Source: CAYYAQ01 sp964469555 (GTDB lineage Bacteria > Planctomycetota > UBA1135 > UBA2386). Taken from it: 41,907 bases of DNA. The translations under genes were made by a program, and so were the position numbers. Positions 38,931-41,907 of the stretch are shown here, in pieces. Positions within the stretch are counted from its first letter, which is position 1; each line of letters starts with the position of its first letter. Under the pieces are notes generated by a model, which was given only the letters and a program-made list of their open reading frames with translations, ran no database searches and was not told the origin of the DNA. Location: the NCBI GenBank assembly GCA_964469555.1, contig CAYYAQ010000027.1:1-41907 (forward strand), in the 5' to 3' direction.

Positions 38931-41546
38931 CTATTGAATCTCCAGCGTTGCGAGTGAGTGCTTGTAGCGTTGCTGGGTTCTTTCGAGGTATCCGTGGGCG
39001 CTGGTGTACTGCATACGTGAGAACGAACGCAATGCCCGCGCCACTTCCCTGGCTGCGCGTAGCTCTGTCGAAAGGAACTCGCGCCAGGTCGGGGTCACCT
39101 TGGTCATGCGAAGGAGCAGGATCGTGAGACCCGACGTGCTCGCCACGAACCGATTCTCCCCGGTGCCGCTGGCTATGTCGGCAGGGTCGAGCTTCGCCAT
39201 GTACGAGCTCGCTGCATCGATGTGATCGAGCAGGATGTGCAGCGAGAGGAAGGCCAACCGGTTCGCGCTGGCGATGTCGTCCCCGGTCCCGATGTCGACG
39301 AACACCTCGAACAACCGGCTCCCGCGCAGTGTCTCGAGGGGAATCGTCCGCGTGTCGGTGTCGCCCTTGGGGATCTCGACCGTGAGCCCGACGTTCTCGC
39401 CGCTGGTCGCGAACGAGATGACCTTCACGTCGGTCACGGCGTCGTCGATGTCGACGGGGACCATGACCTTGCCTGCCTTGATCGCGGCGAGGTATGCCTT
39501 CTCGTATTCGACCGCCGACGTGACGAGGTCGAGGACATTCTTGGCTCGCGGGCCGGGACTGTAATCTTTCAGTTCGGCATTCGTGGCTGCCGCCAGACTC
39601 GCGGCAGCGCTCAAGTCGAACGCGCGGACCTTCTGGAGAATCCCGTCCTTGCTGAGAGTGCGACGGCGGTAGTTGGCCCAGGCTGATGACTCGCGTGAAC
39701 TCGCGAGATCCTGGCGCAGCTGCTTCACGGCCCGACGTTCCGTGGCCAGGTAGTTCGAGAGTTCTCTGCGATCTGCGAAGGCCTCGCGTGGCCAACTCGC
39801 GGCGTGGGTCGTGTCGAGAACGATGTCGATTGTGCTCAGCGCCTTCTCCACGGCATCTGGATCGCGAGCTGTCTTCGCCTGGTCGACGGCGGACTTCAGC
39901 TTGCTCAACTGAACAACCGCTGCGGCGAACAGCTTCTCGTTCATCTCGGTCAGGACGACTTGCAGGGGTTCTTCGCGCAGGATGTCCTTTGAGATATCCC
40001 CGGGATTGAAGCCGGTCGCGGCCTCCTTGAACTTCCCGTCGTCGATGAGTTTCTGTAGTCGGCTTCTCAACAAGTCCCGGGCGGTCGCGACAGCCGCGGC
40101 GTGAATCCGCTCGTTCTCGAGTCGTGCCCCCTCGTTGGTGCGCAGGTTCTTGGCTTTGGCTACCGCATCGGTCGCGGCCTTCGTCCCGCTGTAGTTCTTG
40201 TGTTTGGAGAAGGCGTCGAGACTCGCCGCCATCGCCATCGGTGGCTCGTCGCGATTGACCAGGATGTTGAAGCGGGTCAGCGCTTTCTCTTCGCGCAACT
40301 CCTTTTCGAGCTTGGGGTCCGTGACTTGCACGATCTTCATCCCACTGTTGCCCCCGGGTTGTGTGAGTCCCCAGTAGAGCGCGTAGCCGGCGATGAGCAC
40401 GCTCACCGCGATGACGCCGATCAGCGGCCCCTTCTTGGCGGGCGGGTGCAGCACGAGTTCGAGCTCGTCGATGAGGTCTTTGGCGCTCTGGAAGCGATCC
40501 TCGGGTGCCTTCTCGACGAGCCGATCGATGATATCGGTGACGACCATCGGGACGTCGTCGTGGACGTCGCTGGCCAGGTCCGGCTCGCTCTTGACGTGCG
40601 CGGTGAGGATTTCCTTGGTCGTCTTGCGCTGGAACAAGGTGCGTCCGGTGACGAGACGGAAGAACGTGCAACCGAGCGAGTAGAGGTCGGAGCGGTGGTC
40701 CAACGGTTTGTTGAGGACCTGCTCGGGCGACATGAAGTGTGGCGTGCCGACGATCTTGCCCTGTTCCGCGTCGTCCGACATCGCGAGGCCGAGGTCGGCG
40801 ATCTTCGCGGTGTCGTGGGTGTCGACCATCAGGTTGTCGGGCTTGATGTCGCGGTGCACGATCCGCATGGACTCCGCGTAGGAGAGTCCCTTCGCCGCGT
40901 CGATGATCAGCTGCAGGCACTCTTCGACCGGGATTCGCCCGCCGCGCTTGAGCCGATCCTCGAGCGAACCGTGACCCATGATCTCCATGGAGAGGTAGTA
41001 GGTGTCACCGTCGTGCCCGACGTCGAAGACCTGCACGACGTTTGGATGAGACAGCCGCGCCGCAGCGCGGGCCTCGGCGACGAACCGGCCCACGAACTCG
41101 GGGTTCTTCGTCAGGTCATTGTGGAGAACCTTGAGCGCGATCTCCCGGTGCAGGCTCAGTTGCTCGGCGCGGTAGACGGTGCCGTGTCCGCCCTCGCCGA
41201 GGACTTCGATCAAGCGGTAACCCTTGAGCTCGAGTTGGACGTCGATCTGGTCATCTTGTGCAGCTGAACCGAAGCGCAGCCGGACGTTGCCGATCTCGAG
41301 GACGTCACCCTCCGACAGCCGGGCGGCGTCGGTATCCTTGCCATTCAGCAGAAATCCTGCATCGAGTCGCTTGACGCCGAATCCGCCGTTCTTCAGCGCC
41401 TTGATCACGAGGTGACGATCCGCGACGCCTGGGGTACCAAGCTCCAGGGTGCAGCCCTCGGCGCTGCCGATCACGAAGGGGTCGGATTCGGAAAACACCA
41501 GGGTTCGGCCACGAAGGGGACCGGATTCGACTGTCAGTTCGGCCAT
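38931..41546 (-). CDS. FHA-domain membrane Ser/Thr protein kinase
   Basis: An 871-residue Hanks-type kinase. Residues 1-95 form an FHA-like domain (PFVIGSAEGCTLEL, VADRHLVIK). The kinase domain at about 109-367 has the Gly loop GEGGHGTVY, K139 in IALKVL, E158, HRDIKPDN (H231, D233), DLG (D251) and a SPEQ activation segment end. A single transmembrane helix is at about 373-395 (GPLIGVIAVSVLIAGYALYW). Residues 400-871 are outside the membrane, with helix-rich stretches and no family I recognise. The FHA core lacks the usual Arg of GR and Ser of SRxH, so phosphothreonine binding is uncertain. The gene is followed closely by the PNP homologue and purN on the same strand. Confidence 0.9.
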   Translation of the reverse strand: MAELTVESGPLRGRTLVFSESDPFVIGSAEGCTLELGTPGVADRHLVIKALKNGGFGVKRLDAGFLLNGKDTDAARLSEGDVLEIGNVRLRFGSAAQDDQIDVQLELKGYRLIEVLGEGGHGTVYRAEQLSLHREIALKVLHNDLTKNPEFVGRFVAEARAAARLSHPNVVQVFDVGHDGDTYYLSMEIMGHGSLEDRLKRGGRIPVEECLQLIIDAAKGLSYAESMRIVHRDIKPDNLMVDTHDTAKIADLGLAMSDDAEQGKIVGTPHFMSPEQVLNKPLDHRSDLYSLGCTFFRLVTGRTLFQRKTTKEILTAHVKSEPDLASDVHDDVPMVVTDIIDRLVEKAPEDRFQSAKDLIDELELVLHPPAKKGPLIGVIAVSVLIAGYALYWGLTQPGGNSGMKIVQVTDPKLEKELREEKALTRFNILVNRDEPPMAMAASLDAFSKHKNYSGTKAATDAVAKAKNLRTNEGARLENERIHAAAVATARDLLRSRLQKLIDDGKFKEAATGFNPGDISKDILREEPLQVVLTEMNEKLFAAAVVQLSKLKSAVDQAKTARDPDAVEKALSTIDIVLDTTHAASWPREAFADRRELSNYLATERRAVKQLRQDLASSRESSAWANYRRRTLSKDGILQKVRAFDLSAAASLAAATNAELKDYSPGPRAKNVLDLVTSAVEYEKAYLAAIKAGKVMVPVDIDDAVTDVKVISFATSGENVGLTVEIPKGDTDTRTIPLETLRGSRLFEVFVDIGTGDDIASANRLAFLSLHILLDHIDAASSYMAKLDPADIASGTGENRFVASTSGLTILLLRMTKVTPTWREFLSTELRAAREVARALRSFSRMQYTSAHGYLERTQQRYKHSLATLEIQ

Positions 41547-41592
41547 CTTGCCGCGGGGGGCGAGCGATTCGCTTTGGAGCTAGAGGGGGCCT

Positions 41593-41907
41593 TCAGTATG
41601 ACCCGAGATCGCTGGGATCGCCACCGACGATCGAAAGCTTGAGTTCGATGCACTGCTCCGTGTCGAGCTGGATTCGGTTCGGATCGGCGATCTCGACCCC
41701 GGGAATCCACAGCAACCTGTCTTCGGCATCGACCAACAAAGGCAATCGACTCCGATCGAATCGCGGCACCCGGCGATTTTGCATGAATCGCCGCAGGTCG
41801 AGGGGGCCGCGGCCGCCGAGGGGCCAGAAGCGGTCGCCAGGGCGACGGGTGCGGAGACGCCACGGTCGCGGCGCTTCTCTCGGGTCGATCACGGCGTGAC
41901 CCGTCGA
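41593..41907 (-). CDS. tilS: tRNA(Ile)-lysidine synthetase TilS, C-terminal part (5' end beyond window)
   Basis: The last 104 residues of a TilS-like protein. RPGDRFWPLGG, then LRRFMQNRRVPRFDRSRLPLL and LLWIPGVEIAD, match the TilS C-terminal domain that recognises the tRNA(Ile2) acceptor end. The reading frame continues through the right window edge with no start, so the catalytic PP-loop domain lies outside. An internal GTG at 41892 is not the start. TilS makes lysidine at the wobble base so that the CAU anticodon reads AUA. It is 46 nt upstream of the kinase gene on the same strand. Confidence 0.85.
   Translation of the reverse strand, partial: STGHAVIDPREAPRPWRLRTRRPGDRFWPLGGRGPLDLRRFMQNRRVPRFDRSRLPLLVDAEDRLLWIPGVEIADPNRIQLDTEQCIELKLSIVGGDPSDLGSY

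Noticed and set aside
1..41907. tRNA genes, CRISPR arrays, insertion sequences or phage genes
   Set aside because: I looked for direct-repeat/spacer periodicity, T-loop GTTCRA motifs in cloverleaf context and transposase or integrase motifs on both strands, and found none. Isolated GTTCGA matches lie inside clear coding sequence.

Overview
The window is a GC-rich bacterial chromosome segment with dense genes, many GTG starts and frequent 1-10 nt gene overlaps. Planctomycetota is my best guess. The reasons are the combination of a Pfa-type lipid synthase with Ole genes, a GldA/F/G + DUF4340 transporter operon, an FHA-type Ser/Thr kinase with a long extracytoplasmic region, DUF2007 and a DUF2911-like remnant. 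A myxobacterium-like deltaproteobacterium is the main alternative. No tRNA, rRNA, CRISPR array, transposase or integrase was seen.

Region 1 (1-17794, minus strand) is the centre of interest. It is one operon read pfaD - pfaA - pfaC - oleA - oleB - oleC, and oleC runs off the left edge. The first three genes encode a PUFA-synthase-type iterative megasynthase (enoyl reductase; KS-MAT-ACP-ACP-KR-DH; KS-CLF-AT-four hotdog folds). The last three encode the head-to-head hydrocarbon pathway (OleA condensation, OleB beta-lactone decarboxylase, OleC beta-lactone synthetase). All five junctions are 4-nt stop/start overlaps (GTGA or ATGA). The synthase has no thioesterase or acyltransferase release domain at its end; OleA follows directly. 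This suggests a dedicated, translationally coupled line making a very long polyunsaturated hydrocarbon or ketone. OleD and the phosphopantetheinyl transferase are not in the window.

Region 2 (17971-19656) holds a decayed TPR/DUF2911-like gene with two in-frame stops and a lipoprotein N-acetylmuramoyl-L-alanine amidase with a TPR part. Region 3 (19797-24408) holds a partner-switching style signalling cluster (RsbW-like ATPase, GAF-PP2C phosphatase, stand-alone receiver), then dnaK behind a sigma-54-like promoter match and ahead of a strong terminator. Region 4 (24479-29590) is a four-gene Gld-type ABC transporter operon. Region 5 (29667-33541) holds a small lipoprotein and an MrfA/MrfB DNA-repair pair.

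Region 6 (33567-37509) holds a thioredoxin-fold gene with one in-frame TGA (selenoprotein or broken gene), a methyltransferase, a large secreted protein of unknown function and a DUF2007 protein. Region 7 (37516-41907, minus) holds purN, a purine nucleoside phosphorylase homologue with its key active-site residues replaced, a membrane FHA-Ser/Thr kinase, and the C-terminal end of tilS. All calls come from reading the translated sequence; no database search was possible.
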